60,506 nt of DNA from an uncultured Eggerthella sp. (GCA_900556585.1 USPD01000004.1:1-60506); one strand, 5' to 3'. Numbered from the stretch's first letter, positions 25,156 through 34,411 are shown. The notes: a model not told the origin generated them from the letters alone. Numbers and translations: made by a program.

Positions 25156-26211
25156 ATGAAGGGCTTTGCGATGTTAGGCATTGATAAGACAGGATGGATA
25201 GAAAAGGAGCGTCCAGCTTTTGGTCCGCTTGATGCCCTGGTTAGACCCATTGCGGTTTCTCCCTGTACGTCAGATGTTCATACCGTTTGGGAAGGCGCTA
25301 TTGGGGATCGTAACGATATGATTCTTGGTCATGAAGCTGTTGGCGTGGTGGAAGAAGTTGGCGAACTGGTACGAGATTTTAAGCCTGGGGATAAGGTAGT
25401 TGTTTCGGCTATTACTCCTGATTGGTCTTCTCTTGAAGCTCAGGCAGGATTTCCGATGCATTCTACTGGCATGTTGGCAGGCTGGAAGTTTTCCAATTTT
25501 AAGGATGGCGTTTTTGGCGAGCTGTTCCATGTTAACGATGCTGATGGCAATTTAGCGTTGCTTCCTGAAGGAATGGATTTAGGTGCTGCGACAATGGTCA
25601 GCGATATGATGCCAACAGGTTTTCATGGAGTAGAACTTGCTGATGTCCAATTTGGCGATGATGTAGTGGTAATTGGAATTGGGCCGGTAGGTTTGATGGC
25701 GGTTGCTGGTGCTGCTTTAAGAGGTGCAAGTAACTTATATGCAGTAGGATCTCGAAAGCATTGTGCCGATCTGGCTCTTGAATATGGAGCAACACAGATA
25801 GTTAATTACAAGGAAGGCGATATCGTAGAGCAAATTATGGACTTCACCAAGGGTAAGGGTGTTGACCGAGTTGTAATCGCTGGTGGCAATGTGGATACCT
25901 TTGCTCAGGCTATTAAGATTCTCAAGCCAGGTGGCGTTATTGGTAGTGTTAACTATTTGGGAAGCGGCGACTATGTAAAGATCCCTCGTGAAGAATGGGG
26001 ATGTGGTATGAGCCACAAGCAAATTCGGTGCGGTTTAATGCCAGGTGGTCGTCTTCGTTCAGAAAAGCTCCTAAAGGTTATTCAAGCTGGAAGAGTTGAT
26101 CCTGGAAAGATGATTACCCATCGCTTTGAAGGCTTTGATCATATGGAAGAGGCGCTGCTTTTGATGAAGAATAAGCCAGCCGATTTAATCAAGCCTCTTG
26201 TGGTTATGTAA
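25156..26211 (+). CDS. adh: NADP-dependent zinc secondary alcohol dehydrogenase
   Basis: The sequence follows the Thermoanaerobacter brockii / Clostridium beijerinckii secondary ADH pattern through its length: MKGFAMLGIDKTGWIEKERP, SPCTSDVHTVWEGAIG, GHEAVG, AITPDWSS, FGELFHVNDADGNLA. The catalytic zinc ligands are Cys37, His59 and an Asp near 150 (MVSDMMPTGFHG). GIGPVGLMAVAGA with AVGSRKHC marks NADP(H) binding (GSR). It interconverts secondary alcohols and ketones. A terminator follows, so it is monocistronic. Confidence 0.92.
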   Translation: MKGFAMLGIDKTGWIEKERPAFGPLDALVRPIAVSPCTSDVHTVWEGAIGDRNDMILGHEAVGVVEEVGELVRDFKPGDKVVVSAITPDWSSLEAQAGFPMHSTGMLAGWKFSNFKDGVFGELFHVNDADGNLALLPEGMDLGAATMVSDMMPTGFHGVELADVQFGDDVVVIGIGPVGLMAVAGAALRGASNLYAVGSRKHCADLALEYGATQIVNYKEGDIVEQIMDFTKGKGVDRVVIAGGNVDTFAQAIKILKPGGVIGSVNYLGSGDYVKIPREEWGCGMSHKQIRCGLMPGGRLRSEKLLKVIQAGRVDPGKMITHRFEGFDHMEEALLLMKNKPADLIKPLVVM

Positions 26212-26240
26212 GCAAAACATATCTATATGGTTGCATTGCA

Positions 26241-26268
26241 GAAAGAGACTCCTTGCGGGTCTCTTTCT
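26241..26268 (+). terminator. Rho-independent terminator after adh
   Basis: GAAAGAGAC pairs with GTCTCTTTC (9 bp, extendable with a wobble) around TCCTTGCGG, then TTG. It lies 30 nt after the adh stop. Confidence 0.65.
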
Positions 26269-26317
26269 TGCATGCTTGATGTTCCTTAAAAAGCTTCGCA
26301 GGCGATAGGGCGTAGCT

Positions 26318-26345
26318 TTGCTATCATGGGTACGATCTGTATATA
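26318..26345 (+). promoter_or_regulatory. Putative promoter of the gatCAB operon
   Basis: TTGCTA and TATATA with a 16-nt spacer, about 85 nt before the gatC start. No other plus-strand promoter is evident in the interval after the adh terminator. Confidence 0.4.
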
Positions 26346-26431
26346 AAAGCGCAAATGCACGTTAATTTCTTAAAGAAAAACGGTTATTAAGCGTAATAAT
26401 TAGTGCTATGACTGCAGAACGAAGGAATATC

Positions 26432-26740
26432 ATGACACAGCATTTAACCGAAAAGGACGTGCGCGGCATTGCCACGTACGCTCGTATCGGGCTAACCGAT
26501 GAAGAGGTTACCTCTATGACAGAGGACTTGAATAACATCATCGACAGCCTGAAACCTATTACTGAATACGATCTTGAAGGCGTTGAGCCAACCTTCCATC
26601 CCATTGGCAACTTGTCCAATGTAATGCGTGAGGATGTTGAAGGAAAAAGCTTCACACAAGAAGAAGCGCTTGCCAATGCGCCAAAGCAGCAAGATGGCAG
26701 CTTCTTGATTCCTGCTATTTTGGGCGGGGGTGATCAGTAA
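26432..26740 (+). CDS. gatC: Asp/Glu-tRNA(Asn/Gln) amidotransferase subunit C
   Basis: Small subunit of 102 residues with LTEKDVRGIATYARIGLTDEE, LNNIIDSLKPI and LEGVEPTFHP, then the late motif MREDVEGKSFTQEEAL. These are all GatC family landmarks. It stabilises GatA-GatB. GAAGGA lies seven bases before the chosen ATG. The TAA stop shares its last A with the gatA start. Confidence 0.93.
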   Translation: MTQHLTEKDVRGIATYARIGLTDEEVTSMTEDLNNIIDSLKPITEYDLEGVEPTFHPIGNLSNVMREDVEGKSFTQEEALANAPKQQDGSFLIPAILGGGDQ

Positions 26741-28269
26741 TGGCAAAAGCATTTTCTGAACTATCCGTTGCTGAAATCCAGGCAGGTCTTGTGGCAAAAG
26801 AATTTAGCGCACAAGAAATTGCCAAGAATTCATTTGAGCGTATTGCTGCAACTGATTCTTCCGTGCACGCTTATTTGGAAACAACCGAAAATCTGGCACT
26901 TGAAGCAGCTGCTCGTGTTGATGCCGCTATTGCTGCAGGTGATCTTTCTCAGGCGGGTCCTTTGGCGGGCGTACCCGTTGCCTTTAAAGACAACATGAAT
27001 TTAAAGGGCACGCACACTACCTGCTCTTCTCATATGTTGGAAAACTATATTTCTCCCTACACTGCAACATGCGTATCGCGCATCATTGAGGCAGGCGGCA
27101 TTCCTTTAGGCAAATTGAACATGGACGAATTTGCCTTCGGTTCTTCTACGGAAACTTCTGCGTTTGGCTGCACCTATAATCCTTGGGATTTGGAACGCGT
27201 ACCGGGAGGATCTTCTGGCGGTTCGGCAGCAGCTGTTGCTGCAGGGAGCGCAACTATTACGCTTGGTTCTGATACGGGCGGTTCCATCCGTCAACCTGGT
27301 AGTTTTTGCGGGGTAGTTGCAGTAAAGCCAACCTATGGCGTGGTTTCCCGCTATGGCGTTGTAGCGTTTGGTTCCTCGCTTGACCAGGTAGGTCCTTTTG
27401 CTCGCTGCGTACAGGATGCAGCACTTGCCATGAATGCTCTTTCTGGTCATGATCCACTGGATTGTACAAGCCAGCCCGTGGATACTGACTTTACAGCTAA
27501 TCTTGCGGAAGGCGTAAAGGGCATGCGCATCGGTGTTGTGCCTGCCTTTATGGAAGCGGAAGGCTTGGAGTCTGAGGTTCGTGCAAAGGTTGAAGAAGCT
27601 ATTGAACATTTGCGTTCGATGGGTGCTGAAATAATCGAAGTTGAATTACCAAATGCTCAAGCTGCTATGAGCGCTTACTACGTATTAGGTCCTTGTGAGG
27701 CATTTTCAAATTTGGCTCGTTTCGACTCAGTTCGTTATGGTTATTGCGATCCGGGGCATAAGGACTTAGGTTCGCAGTACGAAGCTTCACGCTCTGCAGG
27801 CTTTGGTATTGAGGCACGCCGCCGCATCATGCTGGGCAGCTATTTGCTTTCTGCTGGTGTGTATGACAAGTATTACTATCCTGCTCAGCAGGTTCGTACG
27901 TTGATTACACAGGATTACGTTAAGGCTTATGAGAAAGTGGATTGCATCATTGCTCCGGTAAGCCCTCGTACTGCGTTTAAGTTTGGTGAAATTAGCGATC
28001 CTACGTCAATGTATTTGTCCGATATGTTCACCATTTCAATTAATATCGCTGGAAATGGCGGTATGAATATGCCTATTGGTTTGGGTGCTGAATCTGGCTT
28101 GCCAGTAGGTGCTCAGCTTATTAGTCCAGCCTTTAAAGATGAAAACATGTTGCGTGTAGCAGCGGCGCTTGAAACTGTTTACGGGCCAGCACCAGTTGCT
28201 CCTGATTTTGCTGAGGGAAAAGCTCCTGTTGCAAAAGCTTGTGCCGCTAGTGGAAAGGCTGGTGAGTAA
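26740..28269 (+). CDS. gatA: Asp/Glu-tRNA(Asn/Gln) amidotransferase subunit A
   Basis: Amidase-signature enzyme of 509 residues with the Ser-cisSer-Lys triad: VAFKDNMN (Lys near 80), GSDTGGSIRQPG (catalytic Ser) and PGGSSGGSAAAVAAG (cis-Ser). It liberates ammonia from glutamine for GatB, giving Gln-tRNA or Asn-tRNA by transamidation. This implies that GlnRS and/or AsnRS is absent from the genome. It overlaps gatC by one base. Confidence 0.95.
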   Translation: MAKAFSELSVAEIQAGLVAKEFSAQEIAKNSFERIAATDSSVHAYLETTENLALEAAARVDAAIAAGDLSQAGPLAGVPVAFKDNMNLKGTHTTCSSHMLENYISPYTATCVSRIIEAGGIPLGKLNMDEFAFGSSTETSAFGCTYNPWDLERVPGGSSGGSAAAVAAGSATITLGSDTGGSIRQPGSFCGVVAVKPTYGVVSRYGVVAFGSSLDQVGPFARCVQDAALAMNALSGHDPLDCTSQPVDTDFTANLAEGVKGMRIGVVPAFMEAEGLESEVRAKVEEAIEHLRSMGAEIIEVELPNAQAAMSAYYVLGPCEAFSNLARFDSVRYGYCDPGHKDLGSQYEASRSAGFGIEARRRIMLGSYLLSAGVYDKYYYPAQQVRTLITQDYVKAYEKVDCIIAPVSPRTAFKFGEISDPTSMYLSDMFTISINIAGNGGMNMPIGLGAESGLPVGAQLISPAFKDENMLRVAAALETVYGPAPVAPDFAEGKAPVAKACAASGKAGE

Positions 28270-28271
28270 GC

Positions 28272-29867
28272 ATGAAAAAGCTTGAAGAGGTACTTCAGGA
28301 TTGGGAAGCAGTTATCGGTCTTGAAATTCATGCCGAATTAACCACGCTTGAAACAAAGATGTTCTGCAGCTGTAAGTTGGAGTTTGGTGCAGAACCTAAT
28401 ACCCATACGTGCCCAGTATGTTTAGGCCTGCCAGGTGCGTTGCCGGTGCCTAACAGAGCGGCTATTGAATCTATCGTGCTTGCAGGTTTGGCAACAAACT
28501 GCGACATCGAAAAGCGTTCAATGTTCTATCGCAAGAATTATATGTATCCTGACATGGCTAAAAACTTCCAAACCACGCAGGGTCCCGTTGCGTTTTGTAT
28601 GCGTGGCCATCTTGACTTGGATGTGGATGGCGCTGCAGCAAAAGAGCGTATTGATATTGCCGATCTTAAACCGGGTGAGTCGGGCGAAGAGGGCTCAACT
28701 GCTGCAAATGTAACGCGCACTGAAGACGGCTACGTGGCACACGTTGGTATTGAACGTATTCATATGGAAGAAGACGCCGGCAAGATGATTCATATTGGCG
28801 GCGGCGAAGGCCGTATCGCGGGAGCTACCCATTCGCTTGTTGACTACAATCGTGCAGGTACTCCTTTGATCGAATTGGTAACGAAGCCTGATTTGCGCAC
28901 GCCTGAAGAGGCACGTCTGTTTATGCAGAAGCTTCGTCAAATTTATTTGGCAATTGGTATTTCTGACTGCTCGATGGAAGAAGGTTCGCTGCGTTGCGAT
29001 GGCAATGTTTCGTTGCGTCGTCGTGGTAGCACCGAACTGGGAACCAAAACCGAATTGAAGAACATGAATTCCTTCAAGAATTTACATGATGGCTTGGCTT
29101 ACGAAATTTGCCGTCAAGCAGAAGTTCTTGAAGAGGGTGGCATTATTTATCAGGAAACCCGCCATTGGGATCCTAGCAAGAAGCGCACCATTGTTATGCG
29201 CGTAAAGGAAACAGCAGACGACTATCGCTTGTTCCCTGAGCCTGATCTGGCGCCCTATGATTTGACAGATGAATTCATTGAAAGCGTCCGTGCTAAGCTT
29301 CCTGAATTGCCTGATGAGAAGGCAAAGCGTTTTGAAAGTGACTTCGGACTGTCCGCTTACGATGCCCGTCATTTGGTAGAGCATCGCAGTACTTCGAATT
29401 TCTTTGAAGCATGCATGGAAGGTGCGGGTAAAGATGCTGATAAGCTGGCTAAGCCTTTAGCTAACTTGATCATTAACGACGTTGCAGCTTACGCAAATGC
29501 CCAGGGCATTTCCGATATGGAAGAAACATATCTAACGCCTAAACGCGCTGTAGAACTAGTTCAGCTGCTTGCTGCAGACACTATTTCGTCAAAGCAGGCA
29601 AAAGAAGTATTTGCTGCAGTTTTGGAAGAGGATAAGGATCCTTCTACCATTGTCGAAGAGCGCGGCATGAAACAGGTTTCTGATACGGGTGCTATTGAGG
29701 CGGTTGTTGATAGCGTTCTGGCAGAATTCCCAGACAAAGTTGAACAATATAAGGGTGGCAAGAAAGGTTTGCTCGGCTTCTTCGTTGGTCAGTGCATGAA
29801 GCAGATGAAGGGACAGGGTAATCCTAAAGTTATCAATGAGATGCTAACGCAAAAGCTGGAAGGCTAG
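28272..29867 (+). CDS. gatB: Asp/Glu-tRNA(Asn/Gln) amidotransferase subunit B
   Basis: The 531-residue protein begins WEAVIGLEIHAELTT, then zinc-type cysteines (MFCSCKLEFG, HTCPVCLGLPGALP), kinase-core FYRKNYMYPDMAKNFQTTQ, RDxNRAGTPLIE-like VDYNRAGTPLIELV and a C-terminal YqeY-like tail (GKKGLLGFFVGQCMKQM). GatB phosphorylates mischarged tRNA and transfers ammonia. Two bases separate it from gatA and one base from the next transporter gene. Confidence 0.95.
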   Translation: MKKLEEVLQDWEAVIGLEIHAELTTLETKMFCSCKLEFGAEPNTHTCPVCLGLPGALPVPNRAAIESIVLAGLATNCDIEKRSMFYRKNYMYPDMAKNFQTTQGPVAFCMRGHLDLDVDGAAAKERIDIADLKPGESGEEGSTAANVTRTEDGYVAHVGIERIHMEEDAGKMIHIGGGEGRIAGATHSLVDYNRAGTPLIELVTKPDLRTPEEARLFMQKLRQIYLAIGISDCSMEEGSLRCDGNVSLRRRGSTELGTKTELKNMNSFKNLHDGLAYEICRQAEVLEEGGIIYQETRHWDPSKKRTIVMRVKETADDYRLFPEPDLAPYDLTDEFIESVRAKLPELPDEKAKRFESDFGLSAYDARHLVEHRSTSNFFEACMEGAGKDADKLAKPLANLIINDVAAYANAQGISDMEETYLTPKRAVELVQLLAADTISSKQAKEVFAAVLEEDKDPSTIVEERGMKQVSDTGAIEAVVDSVLAEFPDKVEQYKGGKKGLLGFFVGQCMKQMKGQGNPKVINEMLTQKLEG

Positions 29868-29868
29868 T

Positions 29869-31347
29869 ATGGCCCACGAGGAACAAACATCTATTTCGTC
29901 AAGTGTCACCACAACCTCTAGCGCAGCAAAGCAATCTTCTACCACGGTAGGCAACGCTTCTATGGAAGGCCGTGAAGGCTTTTCGAACCGTTTGGGTTTT
30001 TTGCTTATCAGTGCTGGCTGCGCAATTGGTTTGGGTAATATTTGGCGTTTTCCCTACATTACGGGTGAATATGGTGGAGCAGCATTTGTGCTGCTCATCA
30101 TATTCTTTCTTTTGGTTCTAGGTTTACCCGTATTGGTAATGGAATTTGCAGTAGGTCGAGCAAGCTATCGTTCTACTGCACGTAGCTTTGATGCGCTTGA
30201 ACCGCGCGGTTCAAAGTGGCATCGCTTTAAATGGGTAACCATTGTGGGTAACTACTTGCTGATGATGTTTTATACCTCGGTATGCGGTTGGATGGTCGCT
30301 TACCTGGTAAAAATGGCGATGGGAACCTTTAATGGATCGGTAGATATTCCTTCGGTCTTTTCATCCATGATTGGCAATCCACTTGAAATGACAGGCTGGA
30401 TGTTGCTGGTTACCGTAATGGGCTTTGCAATTTGTGCCATGGGCGTACAAAAAGGCGTAGAGCGTATTACGAAATACATGATGGCAGCTCTGTTTATTTT
30501 TATGGCAGTTCTTTGCGTACGCGCATGTCTGTTGGAGGGCGGCCAAGAAGGATTGGCGTTTTATCTTTTGCCAAACTTTGACAACCTGTTTAATAATCCT
30601 TCAGCAACGTTTCCTGAAATTGTATATGCTGCAATGAGTCAAGCAGTATTTATGCTTTCTATCGGTATTGGCTCCATGTCCATTTTTGGCAGCTATATGA
30701 CTCGCGATAGGCGTTTGATGGGCGAAGCAACTCGTATTGCTGGTATGGATACCTTAGTTGCTATTATGGCGGGTCTTATCATTTTCCCGGCTTGTTTTGC
30801 CTACGGCGTTGATCCTGATTCAGGTCCTAATTTGGTGTTTCTTACCTTGCCTTATGTGTTTGAGCAAATGCCTTTAGGTCAGCTTTGGGGCACCTTGTTC
30901 TTCTTATGTATGGCTTTTGCTGCTTTGTCTACCGTTATTGCGGTGTTTGAAAACATTCTGCGTTTCTCCATGGACCAGTGGAATATCACACGCAAGCGCG
31001 CCGTTGCCATTAATGGTCCTTTGTTGGCGTTGCTTTCAATGCCGTGTGTTTTAGGTTTTTCAATTTGGTCAGGTGTTCAAATTCCTGGCATTGGTGACAT
31101 TCAGTCTATTGAAGACTTCTTGGTTTCTAATAACTTCCTTGTTTTGGGATCGCTGGTTTTTGTTTTGTTCTGTACCCGAAAAGCTGGTTGGGGTTGGGAA
31201 GGATTTATTGCAGAAGCCGATAAAGGTATCGGTATGAAATACCCTAAATTCCTGTACGGTTGGACGAAATATGGCGTGCCAGTGCTCATTATTGTGGTAT
31301 TTATTGTTGGTTGGGCGCCAAAGATTATGTATTGGTTAGGTATGTAG
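29869..31347 (+). CDS. Na+-dependent neurotransmitter:sodium symporter (NSS) family transporter 1
   Basis: About 12 helices in the LeuT fold. Helix 1 carries SAGCAIGLGNIWRFPYIT with the Na+ and substrate-binding unwound segment, then GEYGGAAFVLL and MEFAVGRAS. Residues 1-38 are a hydrophilic Ser/Thr-rich extension. NSS proteins import amino acids or related amines with sodium; the substrate is not deducible. It starts one base after gatB, so it is probably co-transcribed. It is a close paralogue of the gene at 31554. Its final codons seed a repeat array. Confidence 0.92.
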   Translation: MAHEEQTSISSSVTTTSSAAKQSSTTVGNASMEGREGFSNRLGFLLISAGCAIGLGNIWRFPYITGEYGGAAFVLLIIFFLLVLGLPVLVMEFAVGRASYRSTARSFDALEPRGSKWHRFKWVTIVGNYLLMMFYTSVCGWMVAYLVKMAMGTFNGSVDIPSVFSSMIGNPLEMTGWMLLVTVMGFAICAMGVQKGVERITKYMMAALFIFMAVLCVRACLLEGGQEGLAFYLLPNFDNLFNNPSATFPEIVYAAMSQAVFMLSIGIGSMSIFGSYMTRDRRLMGEATRIAGMDTLVAIMAGLIIFPACFAYGVDPDSGPNLVFLTLPYVFEQMPLGQLWGTLFFLCMAFAALSTVIAVFENILRFSMDQWNITRKRAVAINGPLLALLSMPCVLGFSIWSGVQIPGIGDIQSIEDFLVSNNFLVLGSLVFVLFCTRKAGWGWEGFIAEADKGIGMKYPKFLYGWTKYGVPVLIIVVFIVGWAPKIMYWLGM

Positions 31348-31545
31348 GCTTGCCGGCTAGATCATTGATTAGGCATGTAGGTGTGCTGACTGGGCTCCAG
31401 ATACTGATTTAGGTATGGTGGTGTTTTTTAGTTGGGTCTGCAGGCGCGCTGATTTACTGGCGTGCCAGCTAGACTTTAGGTGCGCCATTTTAGGCATTTG
31501 GGTGCATTAGTTAGGTATATCAGGTGCACCGGTTAGACGTGTAGG
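31336..31545. repeat. Degenerate tandem repeats (about 14-22 nt) filling the gap between the two NSS genes
   Basis: The gene tail TTAGGTATGTAGGCTTGCC (last codons and stop of NSS 1) is echoed by TTAGGCATGTAGGTGTGCTG (31369), TTAGGTATGGTGGTG (31409), TTAGGTGCGCC (31476), TTAGGCATTTGGGTGC (31490), TTAGGTATATCAGGTGCACC (31511) and TTAGACGTGTAGGG (31533). Spacing is irregular. The array runs to within ten bases of the NSS 2 start. No other feature is in this gap. Confidence 0.65.
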
Positions 31546-31553
31546 GATTAAAC

Positions 31554-32966
31554 GTGGCAGATACTCAAAAAATAACGGACGACAACCGTGAAAAATTTTC
31601 TAGTCGTATTGGCTTTATTCTAATTAGCGCCGGTTGCGCAATCGGTTTAGGTAACGTTTGGCGTTTTCCTTACATTACTGGCGAATATGGCGGCGCAGTG
31701 TTTGTGCTGCTTATCTTGTTTTTCCTGGTGGTTTTAGGCTTGCCCATTATGGTTATGGAATTTGCGATGGGCAGAGCTAGCTATCGTTCTATCGCGCGTA
31801 GCTTTGATGCTTTGGAGCCGCGTGGTTCAAAGTGGCATCGTTTTAAGTGGCTCGGTTTGGTTGGCTGCTATTTGCTTATGATGTTCTATACCGTAGTTTG
31901 CGGTTGGACTTTGGCGTATTTCCTTAAAACGGCAATGGGGGAACTGGGGCCAGCAGCCGACGTCGGAGCAGTTTTTAATGGCCTGCTCGCAAATCCTCTT
32001 GAGATGACAGGTTGGATGCTGCTGGTTATGGCAATTGGTTTTGGGGTGTGTGCTCTTGGAGTTCAGAAGGGAATTGAGCGCATTACCAAAGTGATGATGG
32101 CAGCACTTTTTGTCATTATGGGTATTCTTTGCGTACATTCGCTGCTTCTTGAAGGTGGTCAAGAAGGTTTAGAATTTTATCTGCTTCCTAGTCTCGACAA
32201 TCTTTTTAATAATCCCAACGCCACCTTTCCTCAAATTGTGTTTGCTGCTATGAGCCAAGCGCTCTTTATGCTTTCTATTGGCGTAGGCTCTATGTCGATT
32301 TTTGGTAGCTACCTAGGACGAGAAAAGAAGCTTACGGGCGAGGCTGCAAATATTGCGCTGCTAGATACGCTAGTTGCTATCATGGCAGGCCTTATTATCT
32401 TTCCTGCCTGTTTTGCCTATGGGGTAAATCCTGATTCAGGCCCTGGTCTTGTGTTTTTAACGCTTCCTCATGTATTTGCGCAAATGCCTTTTGGCCAGCT
32501 GTGGGGTGCTCTGTTCTTCTTGTTTGTTGCGGCAGCAGCGCTGTCTTCGGTTATCGCCGTTTTTGAGGCAATCCTTCGTTTCTCGATGGATCAGTGGAAT
32601 ATCACCAGAAAGAAAGCGGTATTCATTAATGCTCCTATTCTGACATTGCTCTCGATGCCCTGTATTTTGGGCTATAACCTCTGGTCAGGATTTTCTGTGC
32701 CAGGTATTGGAGATGTGCAAACACTCGAAGACTTCATTCTCTCCAATAACATATTGGTTATAGGCTGTATCATCTTCATCTTGTTCTGCACCACCAAGCG
32801 CGGTTGGGGATGGGATAATTTCTTGTCAGAGGCAAACAGTGGATCGGGAATCAATTTCCCTGCTTGGGCACGTATATGGGTAAAATACGGCATCCCTGTG
32901 CTGATGCTTATAGTCTTTATTGGTGGCTGGATTCCTACCTTGCAGGTATGGTTTGGGCTTGGATAG
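31554..32966 (+). CDS. Na+-dependent neurotransmitter:sodium symporter (NSS) family transporter 2
   Basis: A 470-residue paralogue of NSS 1, similar over its length: SAGCAIGLGNVWRFPYIT, GEYGGAVFVLLILFF, RSFDALEPRGSKWHRFKW, MSQALFMLSIGVGSMSIFGS. It lacks the Ser/Thr-rich N-terminal extension of its neighbour. The GTG start has only a weak GGG upstream. It is likely a tandem duplication followed by divergence in substrate or affinity. Confidence 0.92.
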   Translation: MADTQKITDDNREKFSSRIGFILISAGCAIGLGNVWRFPYITGEYGGAVFVLLILFFLVVLGLPIMVMEFAMGRASYRSIARSFDALEPRGSKWHRFKWLGLVGCYLLMMFYTVVCGWTLAYFLKTAMGELGPAADVGAVFNGLLANPLEMTGWMLLVMAIGFGVCALGVQKGIERITKVMMAALFVIMGILCVHSLLLEGGQEGLEFYLLPSLDNLFNNPNATFPQIVFAAMSQALFMLSIGVGSMSIFGSYLGREKKLTGEAANIALLDTLVAIMAGLIIFPACFAYGVNPDSGPGLVFLTLPHVFAQMPFGQLWGALFFLFVAAAALSSVIAVFEAILRFSMDQWNITRKKAVFINAPILTLLSMPCILGYNLWSGFSVPGIGDVQTLEDFILSNNILVIGCIIFILFCTTKRGWGWDNFLSEANSGSGINFPAWARIWVKYGIPVLMLIVFIGGWIPTLQVWFGLG

Positions 32967-33085
32967 TCATTATCGGATTGATGCTAATCGCATCATAAAT
33001 TTGAATAAAAATAAAGCGTGTCTCAGGCATGATTCAAACCGCTTGCTTGCTATGGTCTTCCCTCAGAGATCGTACAGGTTTCGTA

Positions 33086-33181
33086 TATAATAATTTATGC
33101 AAGGACTCTTCATTTGAATTTGATTATTCAACTCAGTTAGGTAGGGGGAACTGAGGAAATTTATTCGTGTGACGAATAATC
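33086..33181 (+). promoter_or_regulatory. Promoter -10 and leader with mutually exclusive hairpins upstream of the LuxR-type regulator
   Basis: TATAAT lies at 33086-33091. The leader holds CTCAGTT/AACTGAG (33132-33138 with 33149-33155). GATTATTC (33122-33129) can pair with GAATAATC (33174-33181), enclosing it. Alternatively TTATTCG (33161-33167) pairs with CGAATAA (33173-33179). The last two pairings exclude each other. Confidence 0.4.
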
Positions 33182-33209
33182 AAAGCGACACAGAAAGTGA
33201 GGATCGAGC

Positions 33210-33947
33210 GTGAATTCAACGAGGGGTAAAAGAATTCCGGTTACTCATTTGGATCCAGATGCTGACAGCTTGCGCAATATACATTCATCAGTCAATTCTG
33301 AAACGGTTCGAATTGCTGTTGTGGATGAAGATAGACTGTTTGTTGAAGGCATTTGTGCTCTTTTAAATCAGTGGGATGAATTTGATGTGGTGGGGAAAGG
33401 CTATAGTACCGGAGATGCTCTTAGCCTTTGTTCTCGGATCACTCCTTCTGTTTTATTGCTCGGAGTGTGCTTCGGAGGAGAGATTGCTGTTGGTACGGTA
33501 AAAAGAATCGTTGATCAGTTTCCTGATACCGATATTTTTATTCTGGCCTCATCAAATGAGGCAGACGAAGCAACAGCATGTGTTTTAGCGGGTGCTAATG
33601 GCTTCGGAGAACGCGAAAAATTGTTAGCTAATCGACTGAGATCATTAGTCTGGGCACTTGCTTGTGGTGATGCTGCATTTTCAGGAGCGATGTTTAATGC
33701 TTTTCGCATGAGAGTTTCATCTGCACAGAAAGAAGATAAAGAGGTGTTTCTCGAAAAGAGCGAAGCTCTTTCTTCCCGTGAGGTGTCTATTTTGACTTTA
33801 CTTGCAAAAGGCTGCTCCAATTCAGAAATCGCCCAACAGCTTTTCTTGAGCGAACCTACTGTCAAAAAAGAGATCAGCCGTATCATAGAAAAGCTTGATG
33901 TTTCAAATCGTGTTCAAGCTGCTGTTGTGGCGGCAAAATACCTTTAA
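33210..33947 (+). CDS. LuxR/NarL-type response regulator with non-canonical receiver
   Basis: Residues about 32-155 align with a receiver domain (VRIAVVDEDRLFVEGICALL), and 180-243 form a LuxR/NarL helix-turn-helix (LSSREVSILTLLAKGCSNSEI, LFLSEPTVKKEISRI). At the phosphoacceptor position the usual LLLDVxMPG reads LLLGVCFGG, so the Asp is missing, and the switch Lys region is also altered (GFGEREK). It is probably controlled by a ligand, a partner or its level rather than by phosphorylation. No histidine kinase is adjacent. It is the nearest regulator upstream of the putative equol cluster on the same strand. GTG start with GAGGA upstream. Confidence 0.82.
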   Translation: MNSTRGKRIPVTHLDPDADSLRNIHSSVNSETVRIAVVDEDRLFVEGICALLNQWDEFDVVGKGYSTGDALSLCSRITPSVLLLGVCFGGEIAVGTVKRIVDQFPDTDIFILASSNEADEATACVLAGANGFGEREKLLANRLRSLVWALACGDAAFSGAMFNAFRMRVSSAQKEDKEVFLEKSEALSSREVSILTLLAKGCSNSEIAQQLFLSEPTVKKEISRIIEKLDVSNRVQAAVVAAKYL

Positions 33948-34036
33948 GACTGTAGAGTAATTTGTCGATATTGGCAGGCTAGCGCTTAAATCTTTAAGCG
34001 TAGTTCCTTCCTAAAAAATATTTTTGGTGGCTAGAT

Positions 34037-34075
34037 GCCAGCGCGCTTTCCGACAGAGGGCGTGCTGGCTTTTTT
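34037..34075 (+). terminator. Rho-independent terminator after the LuxR-type regulator
   Basis: GCCAGCGCGC and GCGTGCTGGC form a 10-bp stem (one wobble) with a 13-nt loop and six T. The region from here to the OYE gene (about 380 nt) holds no convincing gene. Confidence 0.85.
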
Positions 34076-34411
34076 GTTGTAGGTGTCTATTTGATAAGCC
34101 GTGTACGAGACAGACGGATAAAAAGCAATACGGCAAGCGCAATCATATCCAAAGGAATCTCTAACGGTATCCAAATGGCTATTTTGAGGAAAAACGATAA
34201 GTCATTTTGACCAAAAATCCCGCTCAAAAGGATCCGATTTAATCCCCTTCTGCTCATTGCTTCGATACCCCTAGAACTCTCTTTTTGAACAAAAATGAAC
34301 GTGTTCAAAGTTAATGGGCAATTCAAATGGGGCTCGGTTGTGTTGCTTGTGATGGCGAACAGAGGGCTGCTTCTATCACGGATGTGTTAGTTGCCAGCGG
34401 AGAGTTCTAAG

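Noticed and set aside
32964..33010. Possible tail-derived 14-15-nt repeat after NSS 2 (GGATAGTCATTATC, GGATTGATGCTAATC)
   Set aside because: Only two units with modest similarity; not distinguishable from chance by eye.
34087..34326. 79-codon minus-strand frame with a hydrophobic C-terminal half
   Set aside because: TTG start without a ribosome-binding site and no recognisable family. A remnant of a membrane protein gene is possible but cannot be supported.
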